Assembly (NCBI GenBank): GCA_964035545.1
Contig: OZ037768.1
Span: forward strand, 8,051,241-8,115,240
Direction: 5' to 3'
DNA from: Bugula neritina
Lineage: Eukaryota > Bryozoa > Gymnolaemata > Cheilostomatida > Bugulidae
Length of the DNA stretch: 64,000 bases
Part shown: piece after piece, positions 12,361 to 31,497 of the stretch
Layout: each line of letters begins with the position of its first letter
Position numbering within the stretch: the stretch's first letter is position 1
The notes under the pieces: model-generated
What the model saw: only the letters and a program-made list of their open reading frames with translations
Database searches by the model: none
What the model was told of the DNA's origin: nothing
Translations under genes and position numbers: made by a program

Positions 12361-13401
12361 GTTAAACATGTTGATTATTTATTGTGTCGTAATAATGCAT
12401 AATTTAAGAGAAGCAAGCATCTGTCAGGGTTGACAGTGCACATGCATGTTGAGTACATAAAAAGATGAATAAAATGGTATAACAATGACAAGAAATAAAT
12501 AAGAATGAGATAATAAAACGCTAAACAATAACTGCAAATAATAATGCATGTAATTTAGGTTGTGAGTAAGTGAGTGAGTGAATGAGTGGGTGCAAATCAC
12601 AAAACAAATAGAAGTTGTTTTTTACAGCTCGAAATTTCTTCCATGTAACTTATACATGTGCTATTTAGAACTGCAAAAACAATTAATATTTAGTAGTTAG
12701 TTATTTTGTACTTCAGACTTACCACAATACTCTCACCTTCATTAGGATTCACCATGTAAATAGCTGCAATATATTATGTCTACCAGATTCCATGTTTCAC
12801 TATACTTCTTGCAACCATTGAACATCTGTTTTAAATAAGCTAGCAAGCAATATATGCTTATAGTTATACGGCCAAATCAGGCTCATATATAAAAAGAAAT
12901 AACAATAACTCATGCATTCAACATAATAATATGCTAATATGTATATCTCTACAATTTTCAGTTAGGTTTTTCTGCTATTACCATTGTTGGCACGACTGTA
13001 AGAGATAAAAACAGCAAGTAATAAAGGCAACAAAATATTAGTTTTGATCACTTAAGTTTTAAAACTTGGGGAGTGTATTTTCAAAAACTATTTGATATCC
13101 TCTGGTAGGAAACTAATTACAATTCAACTGGATTTACAATTACAAGACAATAATTAGAATTCAAATATGGTGATTAAACTTAAATAGGAGCCGAAATAAG
13201 GTAAATAAACATTATCTCTTTAGAGTGATGGAAGTGCATATAAGCTATTTTTTTAAAGTCACGGCATAGTAACTGAAATAAATATAATTTTTATTTTTCA
13301 TGAGTTAGAGTCTTTGTATGAATCATAAGTATGTGTCTTTTCAAAATCATGTTTAATAATTAATACATTGATGAATGAGAAGAGGTTTTTGTTAAGCCTG
13401 A

Positions 13402-13462
13402 AGAGTTAAAGTAAGGTTCCTTTGCTTAATAATATTAAGCAAAGGAACCTTACTTTAACTCT
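13402..13462. repeat. Perfect 30-bp inverted repeat with a one-base centre
   Basis: Every base from 13,402 to 13,431 pairs with 13,462 down to 13,433 around the single base 13,432. The arm runs from AGAGTTAAAG through GGTTCC to TTAATA. The matching place upstream of gene 2 (about 4,150-4,175) has only the left arm (GCTAAAGTAAAAG...TTGCTTAAT), so the right arm was added later as an inverted copy. Gene 3's start codon lies about 450 bases downstream. Confidence 0.95.
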
Positions 13463-13759
13463 GGAAATATTATTTGACATCACCTCAGAACCCCTTTTCA
13501 GTTCCAGGTTTTCTAATCCATCTCACCACAAAATATCTACATGTTACTCTGAAGAGGTTTACCATCTAAGCATTAACAGTAGCAACAAGTTTTAATCTTG
13601 TAGGTTAAAAACTCTGAATATTCAGCTGCATAGTGATGAATCCTCTGTATTAAACTAACTTTTGTTTTAATTTTAAGATGTATTATTATCATTTATATTA
13701 AAGAGCTAAAAAAATGGTTTATGAAGTATGTAATGACAGTTTGTCTATAATCTATATGG

Positions 13760-13767
13760 TATATAAG
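13760..13767 (+). promoter_or_regulatory. TATA-like element upstream of gene 3
   Basis: TATATAAG about 140 bases before the start codon, in the string ATATGGTATATAAGCAACTA also found upstream of gene 2. Conservation between the two flanks is the only support beyond the match itself. Confidence 0.3.
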
Positions 13768-13908
13768 CAACTATATGATTATTTATTTTTATTTTATAGG
13801 ATACATGGATGTTATGGGTGTTGACAAAAGATAACAGAACTAGAAGTTCACTATATCTATATATGTAAATTATACATTTTTTGTTATAATTAAGAATTGA
13901 ATAACAAG

Positions 13909-20408
<6,500 letters not shown>

Positions 20409-20438
20409 TAAGATATTTGTTATAATTTTAAGCTTTTC

Positions 20439-20444
20439 AATAAA
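20439..20444 (+). terminator. Poly(A) signal of gene 3
   Basis: AATAAA 30 bases after the gene 3 stop codon. Such a short 3' UTR is unlike the long 3' UTRs of genes 1 and 2 and fits a rebuilt 3' end. Confidence 0.6.
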
Positions 20445-20770
20445 TTCTCTTTTATTCAAATAATCTAAACTTTTTTATAATATTCAATAAAAAATGTAAA
20501 TTGTGCTAAAAATAAATATTATGATGTGCCTTCCTTAATGTGTTAAAGTAAATAACTGTGGTAAATATCAAGAGTTATCCCCCTTGACACATAAATTATG
20601 GCTATTTGTCTAAATACTGTAGTTATAGCTAAGTCTGTGGCGTAACTTTCTAATACCTTAAATACTATGGTTATTGTTGAGCTTTTAGCATAGTAAATAG
20701 TTAATTCTTTTTCCCCCAATTACGAGTTACAATATGCATACATTTGGTTGGGTTCATTTTTCTTGATTCA

Positions 20771-21008
20771 TGTAAACCGACAGTTGGAACGAGTTCGGCA
20801 GGTGGATGCTGGCATAGGGTCTGTGTGGTTAGCGATGACAAATGTCGCCATTTCCTGCCGAATGTTGGCCTGCTGTCGGTGGAAAGTTCTAGAAGTCCTT
20901 TGTTCTACTAGTATGAAAGACTGAAGCTCAGACTAGATACATCTCATCTACAATAAAGGATACTGTACACACACGAATTCAACACTCTCTCGTGTCTCTC
21001 CTATAACA
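20771..21008 (+). mobile_element. Possible solo LTR or similar GC-richer insert with hairpin
   Basis: The block starts TGTAAACCGACAG and ends CTCCTATAACA, as TG...CA-bordered LTRs do. It holds an AATAAA (CTACAATAAAGG) about 60 bases before its end. Its first 105 bases fold: CCGACAG pairs with CTGTCGG and TTCGGCAGG with CCTGCCGAA, separated by 10-base internal loops. I could not find a target-site duplication or a second copy, so the LTR reading is tentative. Confidence 0.3.
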
Positions 21009-22238
21009 AGGAATTATGTTCTCTGCCTGATTTCATTCTATAACCCACAAAACTACTACACAACTACACCTGCATCATTATTTCTAAAATAATGAAGTAG
21101 AAACTGCATCATTTTGCATTATTATATTAATATCAGTCTGATTATAGATTTGTATTAGATAATCCTTGACACACTCAATGCAGTAGTAAGATATTCACAT
21201 ATATCATAATGATCATCTATAACAGAATGTTTGAGAGTTGTATGTTCTAACAATATAATTTTATAATAATAACAGACGTGTCTTGCATTGATTCTCAATT
21301 TCTGTTGATTGCTGATGATGTTCCCAACTGGCTCTGAAATCTGTTGTTTCATAGAACTAATTATTACTAATTATTATACTAACTTTCATTTCATGCTATT
21401 CTGAGCTGCTGCGAGACACAGCATTCCACAAAGCTGCATGCTTCAAAGTTTAGAGTGATTCATTGCTTTACAAGAAGCCAAACATGGTTTTGGTTGTAAA
21501 AGACTTGAACTTCAACTAATTTAGATTAATGAAAATTAATCAGCTGTTCTCAATGACCATTGTTGGCACTGAATAACTGTAATTTATATTGTTAGTCTGA
21601 TTGAATTATACAAAATATTACACTAGCATTAGTTTCCTCCCTTCCGGTTTAAAGGGCGGTAGTGAAATGCTGCTTAACATTAATTTTCAATCCTCTGGCA
21701 GGAACAGATAATAGTCAGCCATACTCATTGATTATTGAGGTAATTTAGCAGTTTATCCAGTAATCTTATTATTTAAATTCATAATATTTGAATTAGTATC
21801 TTCATATATAAAAGTCATCAATGTATTTGGCAAATTATATTCCCTTTAACACAATTAACTGCAACAACATTTAAATTAAACAGTGACAAAAGAGAACAAA
21901 CAGCTGCCAAACCACATGACTGGACTAGCTCTTATTTTACTTTCTAGTTTTTTCAATATTAAAAACAATTTATTCAATATGGTTATAAATTAATAACTTC
22001 TCGTACTATGAAAAACTGAAAATAATATACATAAAAACACACAATGTGTGTGTACTTTAAAACTGCAGGGCTACTTAAAGCTAAGATAAATAAGCTTTTA
22101 TTGTTATGATGTTTTACAGGAGACATTCAACATTGCAAATGAACCAACATTGGTCAGGATTTTCTAGAAGACATATTCTACAAATAGTACAAACGTTTAG
22201 AGAAGATTTTAGCATTTTGATTAAGTGCATTGCCAGAA

Positions 22239-25200
22239 ATGCTGTGTCACAATTTGTACAATGCAGTATTTTTTCTCAGACTATGCATTGCTGCTTTCCC
22301 AAAGCATGACAGCTTTGATTATAAAAAGCATATAAAAAGTCAAAGCTCAGATAAATCAAGAGATGAGCTAGTTAAGATTTCTCTACAAGCTTCTCATCAG
22401 CTAGAAACTAATATTGTACATACATATACACTGAACTCACTTGAAGATGTCAACAAGTTTAAAAGCGAAATGACTGAACTTAGTGAAAACATACAGCTGA
22501 CTATTATCAGAAGAAGTAGCTCGTCCCTGATTCTAAACTTAAAACACAGCCCACTACTAATTTCTAAAAATTTCTTTAAAAAGTATTTTACTTCAAGTGG
22601 AGCTCCGGTTATCAAGAGTGCGGATGAACAGGATGTTGAGCTTGCACATTGTTTCTTCACCGGTAATGTTCAAAATCAAGTGTATTCAATGGTTTCACTA
22701 AATTTATGTAATGGAGTCAAAGGTACTATAGAGCTATCTAACCACACATATATGATAACACCAATGGTCATAAGTGACAAACTAAGTCATCACTTGTACC
22801 TGATGAATACAGGCAACAGGAATGATGAGTTGAAAAAGTGTGGTACCGAAGGAGCACACTATTTTAGCAAAAGCAAATTTTTGAACAATTCAATACACTT
22901 TGTCAAAAATATAAAGAAACGCCAAGTTAGGCCACCAGCTGGCTACAGTTCAGTAACCCGTTATGTTGAACAGATTGTTGTCATGGATAATAGTCAGTTT
23001 CGAAGAGCAGGCAGTATTGATGCCACAATTGTTAGAGCAATGACTATGGTGAACCATGCAAGCACTTTGTTGAGGCAATTAGATATCTACATTGTAGTTG
23101 TTAGCATAGAGATCTGGAATGATTATAACAAAATCCCGTACTTTAATCACACGGATTATCCAGAAAGCATCCATCACGGAAAACTTTTAGCAACCCTTAA
23201 TAAATACCGACAGCATAAACTGAACTGGAATGTTCCTAATGACAACATCCAACTATTTTCAACTTTAGACTTTGCAGGCAGCACAATAGGTTTAGCTTCA
23301 ATAGAGGCAATTTGTTCTCAGGCTTATAGTGGAGGTATTACCTCAGACTACATAGAAGAGAATCCTATTCGAGCAGCCACAGTTATGGCACACGAATTTG
23401 GTCACAACCTGGGTTTGGGACATAGCGACATTTTTGAAGACGAAGCTTGCCAATGTGAAGATCCAATTAATCCAGAATTCACAGACTGTATCATGCATTC
23501 ATCTTCATCCGGTATGTATTGCCTCTTTACTAAGTGGTATGAATTGATATTTTAAATGATCCTAGGCTGTTTTGTAATATGAAAATGTAAAAGTAAACAT
23601 TTTTAGTTTAGATCATCGCCTGCTTATACATTACACAAAACAAAAACAGTTTTATAGAATTTTTGTTAAAAGTAGTAAATAACGCTGTAAAAAAACTGCC
23701 TCCATTAAAAAAAGCCAAACTAAATGGCTCAAACTAGTAAGTCAGTAAGCTAACCATTACGCTATGAGGGCTACTAGAGAAGATCAAAGCAGCAAATTTT
23801 ATTCAGTTGTCCAAAAACACACTGGCTCCCCGATTATTTCTAGCTGCTAGTTTTTAGGCTCCATGAGTTCTTCAATTTCCTATACTGAGAATCAGATCAT
23901 GACAGAAAGATGTAAATTAATGAAATGATACATAATATAGTATCTATACTCTCTAAAATGAAAATTATGAAAGTCACACATAAAAGAGATATAGCATTGT
24001 ATTGCTTAATTTTAAGCACATTCTACAGTACATGTATTGTATGGCTATACTTGCAACTATGCTAAAGTGTATACTCAGGGCTCTACAGTTTAAAGCAACG
24101 TATTGTAAGTGTATACAAAAAATCGCATTGATGGGCCTTAGTCAATTTATTTATAAAATTATTAATTAAAAACTTGATCATAAAAACATTGCTTGTAATT
24201 CATATTGATAGATGTTTATTGTGTTTACTTAAAGATAACAAGATAGTCATTTTGAAGTACTTTTGGAATTTCTTGAATTTGAAAAAGTAGCTTTTCCTTA
24301 TTCGGCACACCATATTGTTGTAACACAATTAACAGAATAACCTTTAAACTCCCCGATTAACCTTTGTTTCAGAATACCAGCTCTCTGTAAGGTGGTCTTC
24401 TTGTAACAGAGCCCAAATTTTGAAGTTAGCTGAAGGCAACCTCTACCAGTGTCTTGAAAACATTCCAGAAACATTGGCAAAAAGTAGCAGAAACACTGCA
24501 TTCTGTGGCAATTTCTTTGTTGAAGAAGGTAAGATTGTGAAAAATTGAGAAATTGTTTAAAGTATTTTACGTGTCTGCATCAATGCTGTGAAAACTTTGT
24601 TACTATTTGAATAAATTTTGCACATAACATGTTGACCTTTTAGTTTCATCACACTCGCACTATTTTTATTATTTCAAATATGCGCACTTTAAAACATGAT
24701 ATTTTTAAACTAACAATAGTACCTAAAATATTGGATACTAATGATGTTGAAATGAACAAATATTTAATTATGCCAAGGATATGCTTCAATACACTGTTCA
24801 ACATAATAGCCTAGCTTACTATATTGTGTGTATTATAACATTTCCATATTGATTATTATAAAGGAATTTTGTGATTGTAATGTACGAAATACAACTTAGC
24901 AGAAACTTGCCCAAAACAGCCTGACAGTTGTGTTTATACCTCTGCTGAACTTTTTATATTCAGATGTATTTTATAGAAGAAGAGTGTGACTGTGGCCTAC
25001 CAGAGTTTTGTCAGAGTAATTGTTGCGATCCAACAACATGTAAACTACACAGCAATGCTACATGCGCTACAGGTAAATAATTATCTCAGCTCACTACTGA
25101 TACGTTGACTATTTCAATATCACAGTATGGTGATGATTAAAAATTTCTTGCTAAGTGCTTCATTTATCCACCATATTGTATCACACAGGATCCTGCTGTG

Positions 25201-28200
25201 ACCTTGAGACATGTACTGTTCATCCAATTTCATACCCATGTCGTCCAGTACAAGATTCACAGTGTGATCTACCTGAAACATGTGACGGGGATAGTGAATG
25301 GTGTCCCGTAGATACATACAAACGTGATGGAACTGAGTGTACAAACGTAGAACAAGGCTATTGCTATGAAGGGAAATGTAATACCCACAGTTCTCAGTGC
25401 CAGCACATTTGGGGTGTGGAGAATGGAGCTAAGAAGTCAGATGATTTTTGTTACAAGAAAAACAACAATGCCAGTATGATAAATCATATGCCTTTTGTTT
25501 TGTGTTGCTTGAGTAGAAGTGTATGTTTATCATCAATAACTGCATGAATTAGAGAATGAATGACATAGAATGCTGGGTTTAAAATAGTCCAACAAATAGC
25601 TTATTTGTGGTAGTCCAAATAGCTGTACAACAGCAACAGCTGTAAACAGCACAACAGAAAAAACCTTTAGCTGCGGAACTACAATAAAGCTGTTGTAGTG
25701 TAACAAAAGCTTTCCGCGGTGCTTAGATTCCCCAACACATTTTTGTAAAATAATCTATTGCCGAACATGTAACTATAATAAATGACAAAGCAGTCAAGTG
25801 CGTGCTTGAGAAATTTTTACTCTGTAGTCATAGATGAATCAAATGTTTCTATGTAGAAATAACATTCCTGCCTGAAGATCAACTGTTAATATCTTCTTTT
25901 GCGCATAGAAATACTTTTTAGACTGTAGCTGTAGATTATTTAGGTTGGGAACTAACTTTTGAGTACACCTGTTGAAATTTTCATGTTGGCTTAAAAAGAT
26001 GAAAAAGGTTTCTGGTTGATTGGATTTATGTTAAAAGCACTTTTGAATGGTTGGTTTCCAGAAATACAGGGTTTAAAGACAGTTTTTTTCTAAATAAAAT
26101 CAAAAGTGTGCTTATGAAATAAATTTTACAAAAACTGAACATAATGACATATTGCTCAATCCAAAAAACCGGCATCAAAACATTTCATCTGCAGTTGTAA
26201 AAATAAGTATATAAAATTAATGCAGTCCAAATAAGGATTCATCTTTCATTGTTTGAGTAGTGACAGTTACTTGACTGTTTTTTTTTCAGATTTAGTGTTT
26301 TCAAATTTAATATTGTTTCAAGATTGCTGTAGGCCGGTATTATGGAAACTGTGGATGGGAAACCAAAGCACAAGCTTCCCTATCAACTACAGTAACCTAT
26401 GTAAGAGAAAATTTTAAAAGCTGTGAAACAGAAAATGACAAGTTTTGTGGATTGCTGCACTGCCACATTGATCGTGTTGAATCTGCCGATGATGTGTACA
26501 AAATGAAATTGAACATTGTACACACGGAAATGCTACGGTATCTACTCGTACGTGAAGGGAAAAAGTGCGCCATGACTTCTTTCGATGTTGGTGAGAATAA
26601 TTGCAAGTTTTAATATTAATATCACTTTTGTAGAGAGCTTTTCAAACAAAACAAACTTTTGTTCACATATAGATAGGTAAAATTCATATTCAATTTATCA
26701 AATATAACGAACTAGCATATATCACTAGCTAGGTGTATAATTAAAAACCAAATTACTATATATAACGATCTTTTTAACTTTCTATGTTAACTTCATCTAA
26801 TGGCAAATGTTTGACTGCATGCATTAGATTTTATATTTATCATCAGGTATAATAAAGAAGATTTGCTGAACTCTTTTACATGTATATATACAATCATTGA
26901 GTTTTAGTGCTGCAAATTTATTTAATAGAACTAGTCTTGAGTTTCACTATTTGTTCTTTAGGTTTATTCGTGCACGATCCTGGCCAGGTGCCAAATGGAG
27001 CAAAATGTGCCAACAACAGTATGTGTGTCAACTCCAAGTGTGTCTCTGTACCTCAACAACCTGAGTCATGTGACTGTAATGGTAGAGGTGTCTGTAACCA
27101 GCTCAATCAATGTCATTGTGACATCGGCTGGGCTCCACCAGACTGCACGCAAAGAGGACGGGGAGGTTCTCTTGCCAGCCAACCAACTGTTATTTTAAAA
27201 CCAAACCTATCTTTAATAGCAGGTATGCAATACTTTTGAATAATGCACTTGTTTATTTACTTTGTAAAATATTATGTTTTCAAATTTTTAGATAAGGTTA
27301 AGGGCTTAATGTGAGACTGGTTTTATAAGCATGAGAAAAGTTGTTACGCAAGTTTTTACCAAAAGTATAAAAACATTTGTTTTACAATCAGCTGGGTGCA
27401 AAAATTTCAGACGTAAAAATAAAATTCAATCCTGCCCAACGTTTTTAATTGCTGTTTAAGTTTTTTTTTGTCTACAGGTCTGACATCTTTCTTTGGTGTT
27501 GCACTAATGGCTGCCGTTGCCGTAGCAATAGGATACCGACGAAGAAAAGATATCAAAACTTCATTCACCAACTTTCACAGGTTTAAAAATGATCAACTTA
27601 CACAACGCCTCAATGTTTTTTGAAACAACAATATCTGTACTTTTTTTAAAGATTTACAAACAAATTAAAAAGTTTATGCCTACCTTTAATTTCAAAATTA
27701 TAAAAGTTACAAATTTACTCTCTGTATAATCCTGCAGCAACCTACAGCAAAATTGGCTTGAATCTGAAATTAACTTTAAAGGGCATGATTTAAAAATAAA
27801 ACTGTAGCCAACAACACAAGCTACTATATGTATTGATATTTACTATAACTATGACTGCATCACAGTTTTACTGTTTCAGTAAAGAGAATAAATTGAATTC
27901 TCAACAAACTCCACCAGATAAGCCAACTCCTGATCACCTTGCTGTCTCTAAGCAACCCAAGTATTCAACTAGTGCAAGTAAAAATAGTGCTGTTACACCT
28001 TCAAACCAGGCAAAACCAATTCCTAGCAAGTGTAAGTCTCAAGTCTTTGAATCTTTCATTCTGGAGATAATTTATCTAAATTTATCAGATGATACAATCA
28101 TGTGGTCAAAAGTGAACACGTTTAACAGAACTGAAGTTTGTGTATTACCTCTCTATTCAAATGCCTATAAAAAAATTGAAAGCCAAAAAGGTTCATTTTT

Positions 28201-28467
28201 ATTGATGCTAATTATTTGTTATGTGAGAATAATGAGGAGCAAATTAGAAGTTGAGAAAAACCATAAGTTTATTTTATTTTTTTGGCTTGTACAAAATATA
28301 TTCATGACATTAAAATATTAAAATTGTATTTGTTTCTAATTTATCCTTTAGTGGTTACCCCAAACACAGCAGCCACATATTCTCAAATGGCTTCATCTAG
28401 AAGTAAATCCAAGTGGCTAGAACAGACTTCTACTCCACCTTCAAAACCTATAAGTAAACGAAATTAA
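22239..28467 (+). CDS. ADAM gene 4: type I membrane disintegrin-metalloprotease, predicted active, 899 aa
   Basis: Exons: 22239-23511, 24373-24528, 24977-25072, 25189-25473, 26333-26590, 26962-27222, 27478-27580, 27880-28031, 28352-28467, all in frame. The N-terminus differs from genes 2 and 3: the ATG at 22,239 gives [20 protein letters not shown], still usable as a signal peptide. Homology to the sister genes begins only about 30 residues in ([11 protein letters not shown]). Start and promoter are therefore the least certain part, and an upstream exon could exist. The prodomain has KKCGT and KKR, the zinc motif is [11 protein letters not shown] (from residue 385) and the Met-turn is CIMH. 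Disintegrin, cysteine-rich, EGF, stalk and membrane exons follow gene 2. The membrane helix [15 protein letters not shown] is followed by YRRRK. The tail is shorter and ends KPISKRN, lacking the basic run of genes 1 and 2. Confidence 0.85.
23725..23780 (-). repeat. Old tRNA-like SINE fragment in intron 1 of gene 4
   Basis: On the minus strand TAGCGTAATGGTTAGCTTAC resembles a tRNA A box, and TAGTTTGAGCC a decayed B box. It matches the fragment at 6,400-6,455 in gene 2's intron, so it is inherited and not a separate insertion. Confidence 0.4.
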
Positions 28468-31400
28468 AACTAGATCAAACCCTAAACTTAGTAACCAAGT
28501 GGAGTATAAAATATGACAGCAAAATTCATTTCGACTAAGTTGTAAAATTATTATTGTATATTGTTATGAATAATTACTATCATGAAAACGCAAAATGTTT
28601 CTTTTTATAATCTAGTTTCAAATTAATCATTGGAAACCATTGGATGTATTTACATGCTAAAAATACCATTTATAATCTGTAATTGTGCCTAATTGTAATA
28701 TATGTATGCATATAACTTATACTTGCACATTTATGTTTCATTGGATGCTAAAATGTATGCATATTAGCAATTCAGTAAAGGAAAAGAGTTGTATAAAAAA
28801 ATGTGCTTAAATAATTCTTCATGAATCCAGAAATGCATGCTTAAAACTTCAAAAAATTGAAATATTCTGAATTACATAGTTATACGAGCCAAAGATATAC
28901 TCAACATACTTATGCACTCAGACTTTATGTGCTGACTCTTACATACACAGACTATATTGAGTGTACTGACTACTGTAGTGTACTGTAAACCACTGCAAAA
29001 CTGTAAAGCCTGCAGATTACAAAATTATATAATTGTACAATAACTTCTATACAATAAAACAATGGGCTCACAAAGGGGAAAATTTGATTGAGTTGATCAT
29101 TTAACTTTAGAACAATTTAGCCACTCTCTGCATAGGCCATATAACTTTGAATTGAAGATTAATGCCGTGTAGATTTGTGCAATTTTAATTCCTGCAATTC
29201 CATGCAAAATATTCAAGTTTGACTTGAATAGTTTATTTATTTACTTGCATATATATTCTATTTTATTTCTTTATAAGAGGCCACATCACACAGCTGTTTG
29301 ATTTAATTATTTGCCAACTGCTCAAAATGTTGTCCTACTTCATGAAAACTGGTTAGTTTTTATCAGTAGGCCTATTTATAGACATAATAATAATATTGTG
29401 TTTCACAAATAAACAAACAGGAGCAAACAACTTCTTAATAGTTATAGTGCATTGCAACACATTCTCTATAACAAAACTTTCACATGTACTGAAAATTTGT
29501 AATATAAATGTATTTCTATAACAATTTTAGGACTCCTATTATACTCAATGGCCTAATAACTATAAGTGTCTGCAAGTGAGAAATTAATCATAGTACAGAC
29601 ACAGACTATCAACAATATTTCCGTTACCAAGCAAATATCACATAGCCGTGCAGGATATAAAACAGGAATTTGTCTATTTACATGAAAATATTATATTATT
29701 ATTTTTGTAGCTGTTGACGCGCATGTAGATTGTAAAATTAAAAACCATTGCTGAGAAATTGCAAGATGCAAGCTGTTTATCAATGAAAGTAGAGTTGTCT
29801 TCCTGGTGCAGAAAATGTTTTTTTATTCGTGGGAATTTCAGTGGGCTCATTGACCGAGCTTGAATTATTAGCCTCTGATTCAAACATTTCAAGTTCATTG
29901 AAGCGTAGCACCGGTTATCGCGTATAGAAAGGTGCCAATTTGATACTTGAGGCTATGAAAAGTTCTATAAAATCACCTCCCAAATCTGATCCGACTTAAA
30001 AAGTTTGCTGTTGAATGTCAATGTACATAGATTGAGATCGCTGCCAGCAAGTGTGGTTGTACATCCAGTTTGAAGTGTGTGTTGAATTGGAATTTTCCAC
30101 ATAATATTATTATTAATTGTGGCTGGATGTAGCACACATTTTAGAATGTTCTTCAGTTATTCATTTTTAATTTGTTCATTTATTTAATTTTACTTTTAGT
30201 TTTAGTTTGATTTTCCTAAGACTAAGAGTAACACTGACTGTAACTGTTACACTTACTGTTAGACTAAGACTCAGACTGGTAGAGTTAGTCACTTTGACGT
30301 AGAGTTAGTGTTACTATTAAAGTGTTATTCATATTGTAACTTAAAGTTAAAGTAAATCACTATCGGAGTGTAAACCTTACACTCAGTCAAGTTGACATGT
30401 TTCACTTGTTCAAGTTAATCTAAAACTTGAAATTGTGTTGGTATAATTATAAGTGCAAGTGTTACTATGTCTATAGCTATTACTATTAGTAATACTAATA
30501 GTAATACTAATAGCTAAGACATAGTTATAGTAATACTAATACTAATAGTAATAGTAATAGTTAGTATAACTATAAGATTAAATATTAGTATTAATACTAA
30601 TAGTAAATTTATACTTATGGTTATGATATAACTCCAAGACAGTGTATAGTCTATAACTTGAATACTATATTGGCATTCTATTTAAAGTATAACTATAAGT
30701 ATTCTAAATTAAAATTTGAAATTTAGCATTCTTGAAAACATAATTCAAATTATTATTTTGATAATCATACCATGGTGATGAATATAATTACTAAAATTAG
30801 CAAAACTTCAATCATAAATATTTATCACTATGGTTGACCATTATGATTATTATAAGAATTTTAGTATGTGAGATTTTCAGTTACTAAGATTCATTTTGAT
30901 TCTGAAATAGCATAATAATGTTTTGTGATAACTGCTGGTGCTCGTGCACTTGGATTCCATTGTTTTATATGGCTGGATTTGTGTTTTTGATTTGCAATAA
31001 ATTATGGCTGTGGTTTCATTTAGTGCAACTGTTCCCAAACATCGAATGAAAAATCTATGGAATGAAAATGAATCAATGGAAATGCAGTAATAATCTTATT
31101 TATAATTGACTTCATCGATAATAACTATTGTGCTTACAAAGTAGCCTAAGCTTGATTTTTACCATTGTTTATTTACTGTTTTGTAATGACAACTTTTTTG
31201 TCTGAATGATAATTTATGTTTTACATTTTGGTCAACTTGAAAGCTCCCCTATAAAACGTAAATTTCATTTTGCAGAATATTTTATTAAAGAATAATAATT
31301 AATAAGCATTGCCAGTTTAAGGAACTTATAAAGGACATAAATGACATAGCTGAGCCTGCCTTATTTTATTTTTGTCTGTTCTTGCAGGGACTAAGTTTAC

Positions 31401-31497
31401 ACACTGAGAATTTCCTACTATCCACAAGCTAGAGATCCTAACCAATAGCGTTTGAACAAGTCGAGAAGCAATTGCTTAACTGTCTTGTAGACTGAAA
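28468..31497. other. Intergenic spacer between ADAM genes 4 and 5
   Basis: About 3 kb with no convincing gene on either strand and no clear homology to the other spacers. Part of it (30,180-30,650) is low-complexity sequence built from ACTAATAGT- and GTTACT-like words with many small inverted repeats. The last 100 bases before gene 5 hold no recognisable TATA box. Confidence 0.6.
30463..30535. repeat. Imperfect inverted repeat in TAGTAAT-rich sequence
   Basis: ACTATGTCTATAGCTATTAC on the left is mirrored by TAATAGCTAAGACATAGT on the right, with small insertions between ACTAATAGTAAT words. It can form a long AT-rich hairpin. The stretch on both sides is made of the same short words. Confidence 0.6.

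Larger units (their letters stand above)
11987..13908. other. Intergenic spacer between ADAM genes 2 and 3
   Basis: No coding sequence seen. It is a diverged copy of the spacer between genes 1 and 2, shortened mainly by loss of a stretch corresponding to about 2,400-3,230. It contains the gene 2 poly(A) signal, a shrunken GTGA tract, a perfect 61-base inverted repeat at 13,402-13,462 and the conserved TATA-like string at 13,760. Confidence 0.7.
20409..22238. other. Intergenic spacer between ADAM genes 3 and 4
   Basis: No coding sequence seen, and no relic of the missing transmembrane or tail exons was recognised after gene 3. It holds a GC-richer insert with a long imperfect hairpin (20,771-21,008). 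From about 21,540 it carries weak remains of the ancestral 5' flank (ACCATTGTTGGCAC; CCTCTGGCAGGAA). The TATA-like string of genes 2 and 3 was not found. Confidence 0.6.

Noticed and set aside
20409..22238. Remains of lost transmembrane and tail exons after gene 3
   Set aside because: I looked for words such as GGTGTTGCACTAATG and CCACCAGATAAG in the spacer and found none.
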